The notes beneath the pieces were generated by a model. That model did no database searches. It was not told the origin of the DNA and was given only the letters and a program-made list of their open reading frames with translations. This document shows positions 7,881 through 16,210 of a stretch of 64,000 nucleotides of DNA, one piece after another; position 1 is the stretch's first letter, and each line of letters begins with the position of its first letter. The DNA lies in NCBI RefSeq assembly GCF_000718025.1, contig NZ_JODS01000034.1:13056-77055 (forward strand). The letters are read 5' to 3'. The DNA is from Kitasatospora purpeofusca. GTDB lineage: Bacteria > Actinomycetota > Actinomycetes > Streptomycetales > Streptomycetaceae. Both the position numbers and the translations under genes were made by a program.

Positions 7881-9230
7881 ATGGCGATCGGCAACCTCAC
7901 CGACGCGTTCACCAGCCTGGCGTTCGGCAAGGTGGAGACCACCCGGCTGCCGGTGCGCACCTCGACCGGCCAGGCGCAGGCGGTGTACCTGCCGACCGCC
8001 GCGCCCGGGCTGGGCGACTCCGGGGTGATCATCGGGCGCGAGGTGTACAGCGGCAAGGGGTATGTGTACGACCCGTTCCAGCTGTACGGACAGCAGCTGC
8101 CCGCCCCGCACTGGCTGGTGCTGGGGGAGTCCGGCAACGGCAAGTCGGCGCTGGAGAAGACCTATGTGCTGCGCCAGCTGCGGTTCCGGGACCGGCAGGT
8201 GGTGGTCCTGGACGCGCAGGGCGAGGACGGGGTCGGCGAGTGGAACCTGATCGCGAACGCGCTGGGCATAAAGTCGATCCGGCTGGACCCGATGGCGGCC
8301 AGGGACGGCGGGGTGAAGCTCAACCCGCTGGACCCGGCGATCACCCAGACCGGGCAGCTGTCGCTGCTGCGGACCATCGTCGAGGTGGCGATGGGGCGCG
8401 GTCTGGAGGAGCGGGCCGGGTTCGCGCTGAAGGCCGCGCACGGGCACGTGGTGGCGACGGTCCGGGACCGCCAGCCGGTGCTGGACGACATCATCGACAC
8501 CCTGCGCAGCCCCGACCTGTCCTCGGTGGAGTCGCTTGGGGTGGCCGTGGACGAGGTGCAGTCCTGGGGCCTGGACGTGGCGCTGGTGCTGGACCGGCTG
8601 GTCGACGGTGACCTGCGGGGCATGTTCGACGGTTCGACCACCGACGGCATCGACCTGGACGCGCCGCTGATCGTCTTCGACCTGTCGCACATCGACCGCA
8701 ACTCGATCGCGATGCCGATCCTGATGGCGATCGTCGGCGTCTGGCTGGAGCACACGTGGATCAGGCCGGACCGCAAGAAGCGGATCTTCCTGGTCGAGGA
8801 GGCGTGGCACATCATCAACAGCCCCTTCGTGGCGCAGCTGTTCCAGCGGCTGCTGAAGTTCGGCCGCCGGCTCGGCCTGTCCTTCGTCGCCGTGGTGCAC
8901 CACCTGTCGGACGTGGTGGACGGGGCGGCGGCCAAGGAGGCCTCGGCGATCCTCAAGATGGCCTCCACCCGGACGATCTACATGCAGAAGGCCGAGGAGG
9001 CGCGGGCCACCGGGCGGGTGCTGGGCCTGCCCCGCTGGGCGGTGGAGATCATCCCCACACTTTCGCCGGGCATCGCGGTCTGGGACGTCAACGGCAACGT
9101 CCAGGTGGTGAAGCACATCATCACCGAGGCGGAGCGCCCACTGGTCTACACCGACCGGGCGATGACCGAGGACGCGGTGGCCGAACGGGTGCGCGCCGAC
9201 CACCAGTTGGCGGCCGAGCCGGGGATCTGA
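7881..9230 (+). CDS. VirB4-like secretion ATPase
   Basis: A 449-residue cytoplasmic ATPase. Walker A is LGESGNGKSALEKTY (about residues 83-97) and Walker B is RIFLVEEAWHII (about 295-306) with the double Glu typical of VirB4/TraE ATPases. A conserved FGRRLGLSFVAVVHHLSDV block follows, matching the sensor/arginine-finger region. GGAGG lies 7 nt before ATG 7881. It ends the cluster, before a strong hairpin. Energises the channel built by the upstream genes, by inference. No relaxase or TraD/VirD4 coupling protein is next to it, so it is not an intact conjugative element in this window. Confidence 0.85.
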   Translation: MAIGNLTDAFTSLAFGKVETTRLPVRTSTGQAQAVYLPTAAPGLGDSGVIIGREVYSGKGYVYDPFQLYGQQLPAPHWLVLGESGNGKSALEKTYVLRQLRFRDRQVVVLDAQGEDGVGEWNLIANALGIKSIRLDPMAARDGGVKLNPLDPAITQTGQLSLLRTIVEVAMGRGLEERAGFALKAAHGHVVATVRDRQPVLDDIIDTLRSPDLSSVESLGVAVDEVQSWGLDVALVLDRLVDGDLRGMFDGSTTDGIDLDAPLIVFDLSHIDRNSIAMPILMAIVGVWLEHTWIRPDRKKRIFLVEEAWHIINSPFVAQLFQRLLKFGRRLGLSFVAVVHHLSDVVDGAAAKEASAILKMASTRTIYMQKAEEARATGRVLGLPRWAVEIIPTLSPGIAVWDVNGNVQVVKHIITEAERPLVYTDRAMTEDAVAERVRADHQLAAEPGI

Positions 9231-9234
9231 GCCC

Positions 9235-9275
9235 GGCTCCGGCGGGCCCGGGGCGTGTTCCCGGGCCCCGGAGCC
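9235..9275 (+). terminator. Terminator-like hairpin after the VirB4-like gene
   Basis: GGCTCCGG...CCCGGGG and CCCGGGCCCCGGAGCC form a long GC stem with a small bulge around the loop CGTGTT, starting 5 nt after the stop codon. No T-run follows. Confidence 0.6.
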
Positions 9276-9487
9276 GCGCCGCGGGGCGCCGGTGCGGGGG
9301 CGGTCCGGCGCGCGGTGCGGCGGGCAGAGTCCGTCGACGATTCGTCAGTAGGTAACCCTGTCGTTACGTCCAGGGGCCTGACAGCTACGCGCGTTGACTC
9401 TAGGCTGCACTCGCGCAACGACACTCGTCTCGCGCGCCCGGGCCTGTCCACAGCTGGGCGCTCTCACAGGTGCAGGGGACCCCCTAC

Positions 9488-11281
9488 ATGCTCTCCGTCA
9501 GAACCCGACGGTCTGCGTTGGCCGTCGTCGCCGCCGCCGGCCTCGTCGGCACGGTGGCCATGCCGTCCGCGGCCCAGGCCGCGACCGCCAAGAAGCCCAA
9601 GACCGTCAACCTCCAGTTGCTGGCGATCAACGACCTGCACGGCAACCTGGAGCCCCCGGCCGGGTCCTCCGGCACCATCCGGGAGATCGACCCGGCCACC
9701 GGCCAGCCGGTCAGCACCCCGGCCGGCGGCATCGAGTACCTGGCCACCGCGCTGCGCCAGGCCCGGATCCCCGCCGACGACTCGATCACCGTCGCCGCCG
9801 GCGACCTGGTCGGCGCCTCGCCGCTGACCTCCGCGCTGTTCCACGACGAGCCCACCATCGAGGCGCTGGACAAGCTCGGCCTGGACGTCACCTCGGTCGG
9901 CAACCACGAGTTCGACGAGGGCTCCGCCGAGCTGCTCCGGCTCCAGGACGGCGGCTGCCACCCGACCGACGGCTGCTACGAGGAGGGGCGCACGTTCAAG
10001 GGCGCCAACTTCAACTACCTCTCGGCCAACGTCACCAACGAGAAGACCGGCAAGCCGCTGCTGGCCCCGTACTGGGTGACCAAGTCGCAGGGCGTGAAGG
10101 TCGGCTTCATCGGCGTCACCCTGGAGGGCACGCCGAACATCGTCACCGCCGAGGGTGTCAAGGGCCTCAAGTTCGCCAACGAGGTCAGCACGATCAACAA
10201 GTACGCCGCCGAGCTGAAGGCCAAGGGCGTCAACTCGATCGTCGCGCTGATCCACGAGGGCGGCCTGCCGGCCAGCAGCACCTACAACTACGACTGCGGT
10301 GCGGCCGGCGAGGGCATCTCCGGCCCGATCGTCGACATCGCCAAGCGGATCGACCCGGCGGTCGGCGCCATCGTCACCGGCCACACCCACAACGCGTACG
10401 CCTGCACCATCCCCGACCCGCAGGGCGTGCCGCGTTCGGTGACCAGCGCGGCCTCCTTCGGCCGGCTGTACACCGAGATCGACCTGAAGCTCGACAAGAC
10501 CACCGGCGCGATCGTCCGGCCGTCGGTCAAGGCCGAGAACCACATCGTGCGCCGGACCGTCGAGAAGGCTCCGGACATGACGGAGCTGATCTCGCACTAC
10601 TCCAAGCTCGCCGCCCCGATCGCCAACCGTCCGCTGGGCTACATCGCCTCGGACATCAACGGCCGTGGCAACAACGACCCGGAGAAGCCGCTCGGCGACG
10701 TCATCGCCGACGCCCAGCAGGCCGGTCTCGCGGCCGCCGACAAGGGCGGCGCGCAGGTCGCCTTCATGAACCCGGGCGGCATCCGCTCCGACCTCGTCTA
10801 CAAGCAGAGCGGCGCCGAGGGCGACGGTGTGGTGACCTACGGCGAGGCGTTCACCGTCCAGCCGTTCACCAACATGATGCAGGTCAAGACGCTGACCGGG
10901 GCCCAGCTGATCCAGCTGCTGCAGCAGCAGGTGAGCGGCTCCAACGACGCCTCGCCGAAGATCCTGCAGCCGTCCAAGGGCCTCAGCTACACCCTGGACA
11001 TGCGCAACAAGGGCGCCGACCGGGTCGTCGTCGACTCGATCCGCCTGAACGGCGCGCCGATCGACGCGGCCGCCAAGTACCGGGTCGCGGCCAATGAGTT
11101 CCTGGCCGGCGGCGGCGACGGCTTCCCGGCCTTCGCGGCCGGCACCGACAAGCTCGTCGGCGCCTCCGACCTGGACGTCTTCGCCGCGTACCTCGGTGCC
11201 AACAGCTCGGCCGCCGCGCCGCTGAAGGCGCCGGCGCAGGACCGCATCAAGGTCATCGGCCCGGGCAGCGTCCTCGACTGA
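9488..11281 (+). CDS. Secreted 5'-nucleotidase / UshA-type metallophosphoesterase
   Basis: A 597-residue exported enzyme from ATG 9488. The signal peptide (about 1-33) ends in AQA-A. The N-terminal metallophosphoesterase domain shows AINDLHGNL (metal-binding Asp and His), AGDLVGASP, VGNHEFDEG and VTGHTHNAY. The C-terminal 5'-nucleotidase domain shows NPGGIRSDL and the substrate-contact GGGDGFPAF. It would release phosphate from extracellular nucleotides. No transmembrane tail is seen, so it is likely freely secreted. Streptomycete homologues are often phosphate-regulated; weak GTTAC-type repeats near 9356-9371 may be PHO-box-like but are not convincing. It ends at a strong intrinsic terminator shared with the convergent kinase gene. 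Confidence 0.93.
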   Translation: MLSVRTRRSALAVVAAAGLVGTVAMPSAAQAATAKKPKTVNLQLLAINDLHGNLEPPAGSSGTIREIDPATGQPVSTPAGGIEYLATALRQARIPADDSITVAAGDLVGASPLTSALFHDEPTIEALDKLGLDVTSVGNHEFDEGSAELLRLQDGGCHPTDGCYEEGRTFKGANFNYLSANVTNEKTGKPLLAPYWVTKSQGVKVGFIGVTLEGTPNIVTAEGVKGLKFANEVSTINKYAAELKAKGVNSIVALIHEGGLPASSTYNYDCGAAGEGISGPIVDIAKRIDPAVGAIVTGHTHNAYACTIPDPQGVPRSVTSAASFGRLYTEIDLKLDKTTGAIVRPSVKAENHIVRRTVEKAPDMTELISHYSKLAAPIANRPLGYIASDINGRGNNDPEKPLGDVIADAQQAGLAAADKGGAQVAFMNPGGIRSDLVYKQSGAEGDGVVTYGEAFTVQPFTNMMQVKTLTGAQLIQLLQQQVSGSNDASPKILQPSKGLSYTLDMRNKGADRVVVDSIRLNGAPIDAAAKYRVAANEFLAGGGDGFPAFAAGTDKLVGASDLDVFAAYLGANSSAAAPLKAPAQDRIKVIGPGSVLD

Positions 11282-11310
11282 GTCGAGGGTCGCCGGCCGT
11301 GAGCCGGCCG

Positions 11311-11345
11311 GGGCGGGGCGCTGTCGGGGCGCCCCGCCCTTTTTT
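11311..11345 (+). terminator. Rho-independent terminator after the 5'-nucleotidase gene
   Basis: Perfect 11-bp stem GGGCGGGGCGC / GCGCCCCGCCC (11311-11321 and 11329-11339) with a 7-nt loop, followed by six T residues (11340-11345). This is the only hairpin noted in the window with a proper T-run. Confidence 0.9.
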
Positions 11346-11389
11346 CGTGCCCGCGCCCGGGGCCTGCTCTGCTTCTGGGCCACGCGACC

Positions 11390-12889
11390 TCAGTCGGGGG
11401 AGGGGCCGCCGGGGAGCCGGACGGTGGCCAGCGCGCCCGGCCCGCCGTCCTGGGCCGGGCCGAGCGACACCTCGCCGCCGGCCTCCCGGACGCTCTGCGC
11501 GACGATCGACAGGCCGAGGCCGGAGCCCGGGAGCTGGCGCGAGGACGGGGAGCGCCAGAACCGGTCGAAGACGTACGGCAGTTCGTCCTGCGGGATGCCG
11601 GGACCGTGGTCGCGGACGGTCAGCACACCCTCGTCGAGCCGGACGGCGATGGTGCCGCCGGGTGGGCTGTACTTGACCGCGTTGTCCAGCAGATTGATCA
11701 CCGCCCGCTCCAGGCCGGCGGCGTCGGCGTGGACGTACCAGGGCGCGGTGGAGGTCTCGAAGACCAGCCCCGGGCCGCGCAGCTTGGCGCGCTCGATCGC
11801 CCGTTCGGCGATCTCGTGCACGGCCACCACGGAGAGGGTGCGGACCGGCTTGGGGGAGTCCGGGCGGGAGAGCTGGAGCAGGTCGCCGATCAGCACGGTG
11901 AGCTCCTGCATCTGGGCCTTCATGTTGCCGAGCAGCTTGGTGCGGGTGGCGGGCGGGAGCGGCCGGCCGGTGTCGTCGCTGCGGATCAGCAGATCGACGT
12001 TGGTGCGCAGCGAGGTGAGCGGGGTGCGGAGCTCGTGGCCCGCGTCGGCGATCAGCCGGGTCTGCCGTTCGCGGGAGTTGGCGAGCGCGGTGCTCATGGA
12101 GTTGAACGAGGTGGAGAGCCGGGCGATCTCGTCGTCACCCTGGACCGCGATGGTGGTGCCGACCTCCTCGGTGCGGGCGATGTGCTCGACGGCGTCGGTG
12201 AGCTGGTCTACCGGCTTGAGCGCGGAGCGGGCGACCAGTCGCCCGGCGACGGCGGCGAGGACGATCCCGCCGAGGGCGACCCCGCCGAGGAGGAAGGCGA
12301 GCTGGCGCAGGGATTCCTCGACGGACTTGGTCGGGGCGGCGACCATGACCAGCGCTGGCTGGCCGGTGTCGAGCGCGGCCCCGGTGATTCTGATCATGGC
12401 GGGATCGCCGTTGGTGTAGTGCCCGTTTCGGATCAGGACCTGATCCGGGGCCAGACGCAGTGCCCGGACGTCACCGGGGTCCAGGACCATCGCGCGGGCG
12501 GCCGTCAGCGGAAGGCAGACCAGGGACGGTTGACCGACAACGACGAACTGGGTGTCGCGGGGCGCGGAGAGATTGGCGGGCGGGAGCTGGGGCGAGGCCT
12601 GGACGTTCTTCAGGGCTGCCTGCGGCGTGCTGGCGCAGTCCTTGAGGTTGAGGCGTGGCAGCGGTCCGCGCACGTCCTCCAGGTCACTGCGGACCACGCC
12701 GTACATCCGCTCCTCGACGATGAACCAGCAGGCCAGCGCCGAGGCCGCGATCGCCACCGCAACCGCCGCCGTGGTGAGGAAGGTGAGTCGGCTGCGCAGG
12801 GAACGCGCGCGGTACCAGGTGCTGAGCCGGCCGCGGCGGCGCGGGATGCGCGGCGGGGCGAGCGGCGGCGGGGGGACGGTGGGGCTCAC
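11390..12889 (-). CDS. Sensor histidine kinase (MprB-like)
   Basis: A 499-residue membrane kinase. Two membrane helices (about 36-58 and 196-218) flank an extracytoplasmic sensor domain. A HAMP region follows (about 219-272). The HisKA block LIADAGHELRTPLTSLR places the phospho-accepting His at 285. The ATPase domain shows NLLDNAVKYSPPGG (N box), DHGPGIP (G1) and GSGLGLSIVAQ (G2). The GTG start overlaps the stop of the response regulator by 4 nt, so the two are one operon. With the trypsin-like protease just upstream, the set resembles mycobacterial MprAB-PepD, which senses envelope stress; the signal here is unknown. Confidence 0.92.
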   Translation of the reverse strand: MSPTVPPPPLAPPRIPRRRGRLSTWYRARSLRSRLTFLTTAAVAVAIAASALACWFIVEERMYGVVRSDLEDVRGPLPRLNLKDCASTPQAALKNVQASPQLPPANLSAPRDTQFVVVGQPSLVCLPLTAARAMVLDPGDVRALRLAPDQVLIRNGHYTNGDPAMIRITGAALDTGQPALVMVAAPTKSVEESLRQLAFLLGGVALGGIVLAAVAGRLVARSALKPVDQLTDAVEHIARTEEVGTTIAVQGDDEIARLSTSFNSMSTALANSRERQTRLIADAGHELRTPLTSLRTNVDLLIRSDDTGRPLPPATRTKLLGNMKAQMQELTVLIGDLLQLSRPDSPKPVRTLSVVAVHEIAERAIERAKLRGPGLVFETSTAPWYVHADAAGLERAVINLLDNAVKYSPPGGTIAVRLDEGVLTVRDHGPGIPQDELPYVFDRFWRSPSSRQLPGSGLGLSIVAQSVREAGGEVSLGPAQDGGPGALATVRLPGGPSPD

Positions 12890-13662
12890 GCCGCGGTGCC
12901 GGCGGCCGGGCGGAGCGCGTAGCCGACCCCGCGGACGGTCTGGATGACCCGGGGCAGGCCGCCCTGCTCGGTCTTGCGGCGCAGGTACATCACGTACACG
13001 TCCAGCGAGTTGGAGGAGGGCTCGAAGTCGAAGCCCCAGACCGCCTTGAGGATCTGCTCCCGGGTGAGCACCTGGCGGGGGTGGGCGAGGAACATCTCCA
13101 GCAGCATGAACTCGGTGCGGGTCAGTTCGACCGGCTGGCCGGACCGGGTGACCTCGCGGGTGGCGGTGTTCATCCGCAGGTCCGCGAAGGCCAGGACGTC
13201 GGTCTCCTCCTCGACGGCGGCCGCCCGGGCGGCGGCCTCGGTGGCGAGTGCGTTGCGCCGCAGCAGGGCGCGCACCCGGGCGAGCAGCTCGTCGAGTTCG
13301 AAGGGCTTGGCGAGGTAGTCGTCGGCGCCGACGTCGAGGCCGGTGACCCGGTCGCCGACGGCGTCGCGGGCGGTGAGCATCAGCACCGGCACGGTGTCGC
13401 CGCGCGAGCGCATCCGGCGGACGGCGGTGAGGCCGTCCATCCGGGGCATCATGATGTCGAGCAGGACGAGGTCCGGCCGGTTGCGTTCGACGGACTCGAG
13501 GGCCTCGTAGCCGTCGGTGGCGGTGGCGACCTCGTAGCCCTCGAAGACGAGGCTGCTCTCCAGGGCGTCCCGGAGGGCGGGTTCGTCGTCGACCACGAGG
13601 AGCCGGGCGGTGTTCTGCTGCCCGGGCTCGGCGGGGGTGCGGTCGTCGGCGGACGGGGTCAT
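12886..13662 (-). CDS. OmpR-family response regulator (MprA-like)
   Basis: A 258-residue regulator. The receiver domain (about 20-132) has the acidic pair DDE, the phospho-acceptor Asp69 in LVLLDIMMP, Thr in LMLTARD and Lys in YLAKPF. The winged-helix DNA-binding domain (about 160-250) shows LTRTEFMLLEMFLAHPRQVLTREQIL and the YVMYLRRK recognition region. The first 18 residues are an extra acidic/polar tail. Transcribed before, and overlapping, its kinase gene; it likely regulates this operon and the adjacent protease, by analogy with MprA. Confidence 0.93.
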   Translation of the reverse strand: MTPSADDRTPAEPGQQNTARLLVVDDEPALRDALESSLVFEGYEVATATDGYEALESVERNRPDLVLLDIMMPRMDGLTAVRRMRSRGDTVPVLMLTARDAVGDRVTGLDVGADDYLAKPFELDELLARVRALLRRNALATEAAARAAAVEEETDVLAFADLRMNTATREVTRSGQPVELTRTEFMLLEMFLAHPRQVLTREQILKAVWGFDFEPSSNSLDVYVMYLRRKTEQGGLPRVIQTVRGVGYALRPAAGTAA

Positions 13663-13719
13663 CGGCGGTTGCCCTTTCTGGTGGCGGGAGGCCCTGCTCG
13701 GGTCAATTGTCGGACGTGC

Positions 13720-14910
13720 TCAGACGTTCTGGCCGGACTGCAGCTTGGGCAGCACCTGCTTGATGTCGTCGATCGGGATGGCGAAGCCGAGGCCGACGCT
13801 GCCGGCCGAGCCGCCGCCGGCGGTGGCGCTCGATCCGCTCGGCGAGTACATGGCCGAGTTGATGCCGATGACCTGCCCCGAGGCGTTGATCAGCGGGCCG
13901 CCGGAGTTGCCCGGGTTGAGCGCGGCGTCGGTCTGGAAGGCCTGGTAGGTGGTGGTGCTGCCGCTGCTCTGCGGGGCGCTGCCGCGCAGTCCGGGCAGGT
14001 TGGGGAGGCCGAAGCCGCCGTTGCCGCTGGTGGTGCCCTCGTCGAGCTGGACGGTGACCTCGCGGTGCTCGGCGCTGATGATGCCGGAGGTGACGGTGCC
14101 GGTGAGGCCCTCGGGGTTGCCGATGGCGACGACCGGGTCGCCGACCGCGACGGCGGAGGAGTCGCCGAGCACGGCGGGGGTGAGCTGCTTGGCGCCGCTC
14201 GCGGTGATCACGGCGGCGTCCAGGCTCTTGTCGGTGCCGGTGAGGGCGGCGGTGGCGGTGGAGCCGTCGTGGAAGGTGACGGTGATCCGGCCGCCGTCGG
14301 CCGCGCCGGAGACCACGTGGTAGTTGGTGAGGATCTGGCCGCCGGCGGTGAGGACCACGCCGGTGCCGGTGGCGGTGCCGTTCGCGGTCTGCACCGTGAT
14401 CTGGACGACGCTGGGCGAGACGGCGGCCGCGACGGCGGCGACGTCGGCGCTGCCGTCGGAACGGGCGGCGACCGGGCTGGCGACGGTGCCGGTGCGGCTC
14501 ACCGAGCTGTGGCCCTGGGCGGCGACGACGCCGCCGGTGACCCCGCCGAGGACGGCGGCGACTGCGGCGACGGCGGTGACCAGGGCGAGCCGCCCGCGCA
14601 GCAGGCCGCGCCGGGCCCGGTGGCCGGGGCCGCCGGACGGTGCCGGGTCGGCCGCCTCGGGCGGGAACGGCGGGAGCGGGGTGCCGGCGGCGGGGTGGGC
14701 GGCGACGCCGTACCCGGTGCTGCCGTACCCGGTGGCCGCAGCGGCCCCGGTGTTTCCGTACTCGCTGTTCTCGTGTCCGGTGCGCTCGTACGTGCTGCCG
14801 CCGAGGACGGTGCCCGGGACGACCCGGTCCTCGCGGGGCCCGGCCGGGGGCTCGGACGGTCCGTCGTACGGGCCGTCGGTGCGGTGCTGCCACTGCTGGT
14901 GATCGCTCAT
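13720..14910 (-). CDS. Membrane-anchored trypsin-like serine protease (PepD/DegP-like, no PDZ)
   Basis: A 396-residue protein with a long Gly/Tyr/Pro-rich cytoplasmic N-terminus (about 1-95), one membrane helix (LALVTAVAAVAAVLGGVTGG, about 108-128) and an extracytoplasmic protease. The catalytic triad is His198 in LTNYHVV, Asp231 in KSLDAAVI and Ser336 in NPGNSGGPL. The C-terminus stops after the GLGFAIPIDDIKQVL strand, so the PDZ domain of HtrA/PepD proteins is absent. ATG 14910 is chosen because GGAG lies 10 nt upstream; an earlier TTG at 14919 has it only 1 nt away. Located directly upstream of the two-component genes, with which it probably forms a stress module. Confidence 0.9.
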   Translation of the reverse strand: MSDHQQWQHRTDGPYDGPSEPPAGPREDRVVPGTVLGGSTYERTGHENSEYGNTGAAAATGYGSTGYGVAAHPAAGTPLPPFPPEAADPAPSGGPGHRARRGLLRGRLALVTAVAAVAAVLGGVTGGVVAAQGHSSVSRTGTVASPVAARSDGSADVAAVAAAVSPSVVQITVQTANGTATGTGVVLTAGGQILTNYHVVSGAADGGRITVTFHDGSTATAALTGTDKSLDAAVITASGAKQLTPAVLGDSSAVAVGDPVVAIGNPEGLTGTVTSGIISAEHREVTVQLDEGTTSGNGGFGLPNLPGLRGSAPQSSGSTTTYQAFQTDAALNPGNSGGPLINASGQVIGINSAMYSPSGSSATAGGGSAGSVGLGFAIPIDDIKQVLPKLQSGQNV

Positions 14911-15016
14911 GGCGACCAAGCTCCGCCCGGTGGATGAGAATCCGGTGAGAGTGCGCTCAGAAGGGTCCGAGAAGCCCGTTGACTTCTCATAAAGCCTGGT
15001 CAGGCCGGGGCTCGCG

Positions 15017-16063
15017 CTACGAGCCGGCGCTGTCCGGGGTGCAGCCGCAGGAACGCCGTACGACCAGGCGCGACGGGAATTTGCGGACCCGCTCGGTGTC
15101 CGATCCGGGCACCATCAGCGAGTCGTCCAGGACGAGGTCCACCGCGGCCCGGGCCATCGCGTCGCGGTCGGAGGCGACGGTGGTCAGCGGCGGGTCGGCG
15201 AGGGCGGCCTCCGGCACGTCGTCGAAGCCGGCCACGGCGAGGTCCTCCGGCACCCGCAGGCCCACCTCGCGGGCGGCCCGCAGGACACCGATGGCCTGGT
15301 CGTCGGTGGAGCAGAAGATCGCCGGGGGGCGGTTCTCGGAGCGCAGCACGCCGAGCGCGACGTCGTAGGCGCCGTAGCGGTGGAAGGGCGCGTCGATCAG
15401 GTGCGGTTCGGTCGGCAGGCCGTGCGCGTCCATGGCGCGCTGCCAGCCCTCGACGTGGTCGATGACCGGGTCGCCGGGGGCGGGGGACTCGACCGGGCCG
15501 CCGAAGCAGGCCACGTACGGGTGCCCGTGCACCTCCAGCAGGTGGCGGACGACGGCCTCGGCGCCGCCCACGTCGTCGGTGACCACCGCGACGTCGTCGA
15601 TCGCCTCGGGGCGGCGGTGCAGCAGCACGACCTTGGCCCCCTCCATGGCCGCGAACTCCTCGGCGGCCCGCTGGGAGGGGCCCTGGCTGACCAGGATCAG
15701 GCCGGAGACCCGCATGCCGAGGAAGGCTCGGACGTAGTGGACCTCGCGGTCGTCGACGTAGTCGGAGTTGCCGATCAGCACCAGCTTGCCGCGTTCGGAG
15801 GCGGCCCGTTCCACGGCGTGCGCCATCTCGGCGAAGAACGGCTGGCGGGCGTCCGGGACGACCATGCCGATGAGGTTGGTGCGGCGGGAGGCCATCGCCT
15901 GCGCGACGCTGTTCGGCCGGTAGCCGAGCTGCTCGATCGCGGCGAGCACCTTCTCCCGGGTGGCGGGCGCGACCGGCCGCGGCCCGTTGTTGATCACGTA
16001 GCTGACGACCGCGGTCGAGGTACCAGCCAGTCGGGCTACATCGTCGCGCGTCACTTTGGCCAC
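15017..16063 (-). CDS. LacI-family transcriptional regulator
   Basis: A 348-residue repressor. The N-terminal helix-turn-helix reads VTRDDVARLAGTSTAVVSYVINN, followed by the hinge YRPNSVAQAMASRRT. The ligand-binding domain runs from about 62 to 335, with the CSTDDQAIGVLRAA and VAGFDDVPEAALADPPLTTV blocks typical of sugar-binding members. The C-terminus RRSCGCTPDSAGS carries a CxC pair. GTG 16063 has no Shine-Dalgarno; a TAGACT hexamer lies 6 nt upstream, so a leaderless transcript is likely. The ligand cannot be told from sequence and no transporter is adjacent. Confidence 0.92.
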   Translation of the reverse strand: MAKVTRDDVARLAGTSTAVVSYVINNGPRPVAPATREKVLAAIEQLGYRPNSVAQAMASRRTNLIGMVVPDARQPFFAEMAHAVERAASERGKLVLIGNSDYVDDREVHYVRAFLGMRVSGLILVSQGPSQRAAEEFAAMEGAKVVLLHRRPEAIDDVAVVTDDVGGAEAVVRHLLEVHGHPYVACFGGPVESPAPGDPVIDHVEGWQRAMDAHGLPTEPHLIDAPFHRYGAYDVALGVLRSENRPPAIFCSTDDQAIGVLRAAREVGLRVPEDLAVAGFDDVPEAALADPPLTTVASDRDAMARAAVDLVLDDSLMVPGSDTERVRKFPSRLVVRRSCGCTPDSAGS

Positions 16064-16069
16064 GGGGGG

Positions 16070-16075
16070 AGTCTA
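16070..16075 (-). promoter_or_regulatory. -10 element of a leaderless promoter for the LacI gene
   Basis: On the minus strand TAGACT is followed by exactly six C residues and then the GTG start, placing transcription start at or next to the first codon. No clear -35 was found. Confidence 0.55.
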
Positions 16076-16210
16076 CGCGTGTGGCGTGCGGCCGGGCAGT
16101 GGGGATCGCCCCCGGTCGGGGCCGTTCCCGGAGCGGCTCCCGGACGGGGTGGGGCGAATCCGGACAGGCCGGGCCGGGCGGTACGGGGTGGGCCCGCCCG
16201 GCCCGCCGGG

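Noticed and set aside
3451..9230. Integrated conjugative element
   Set aside because: No integrase, relaxase, coupling protein, attachment-site repeats or tRNA edge was seen around the cluster.
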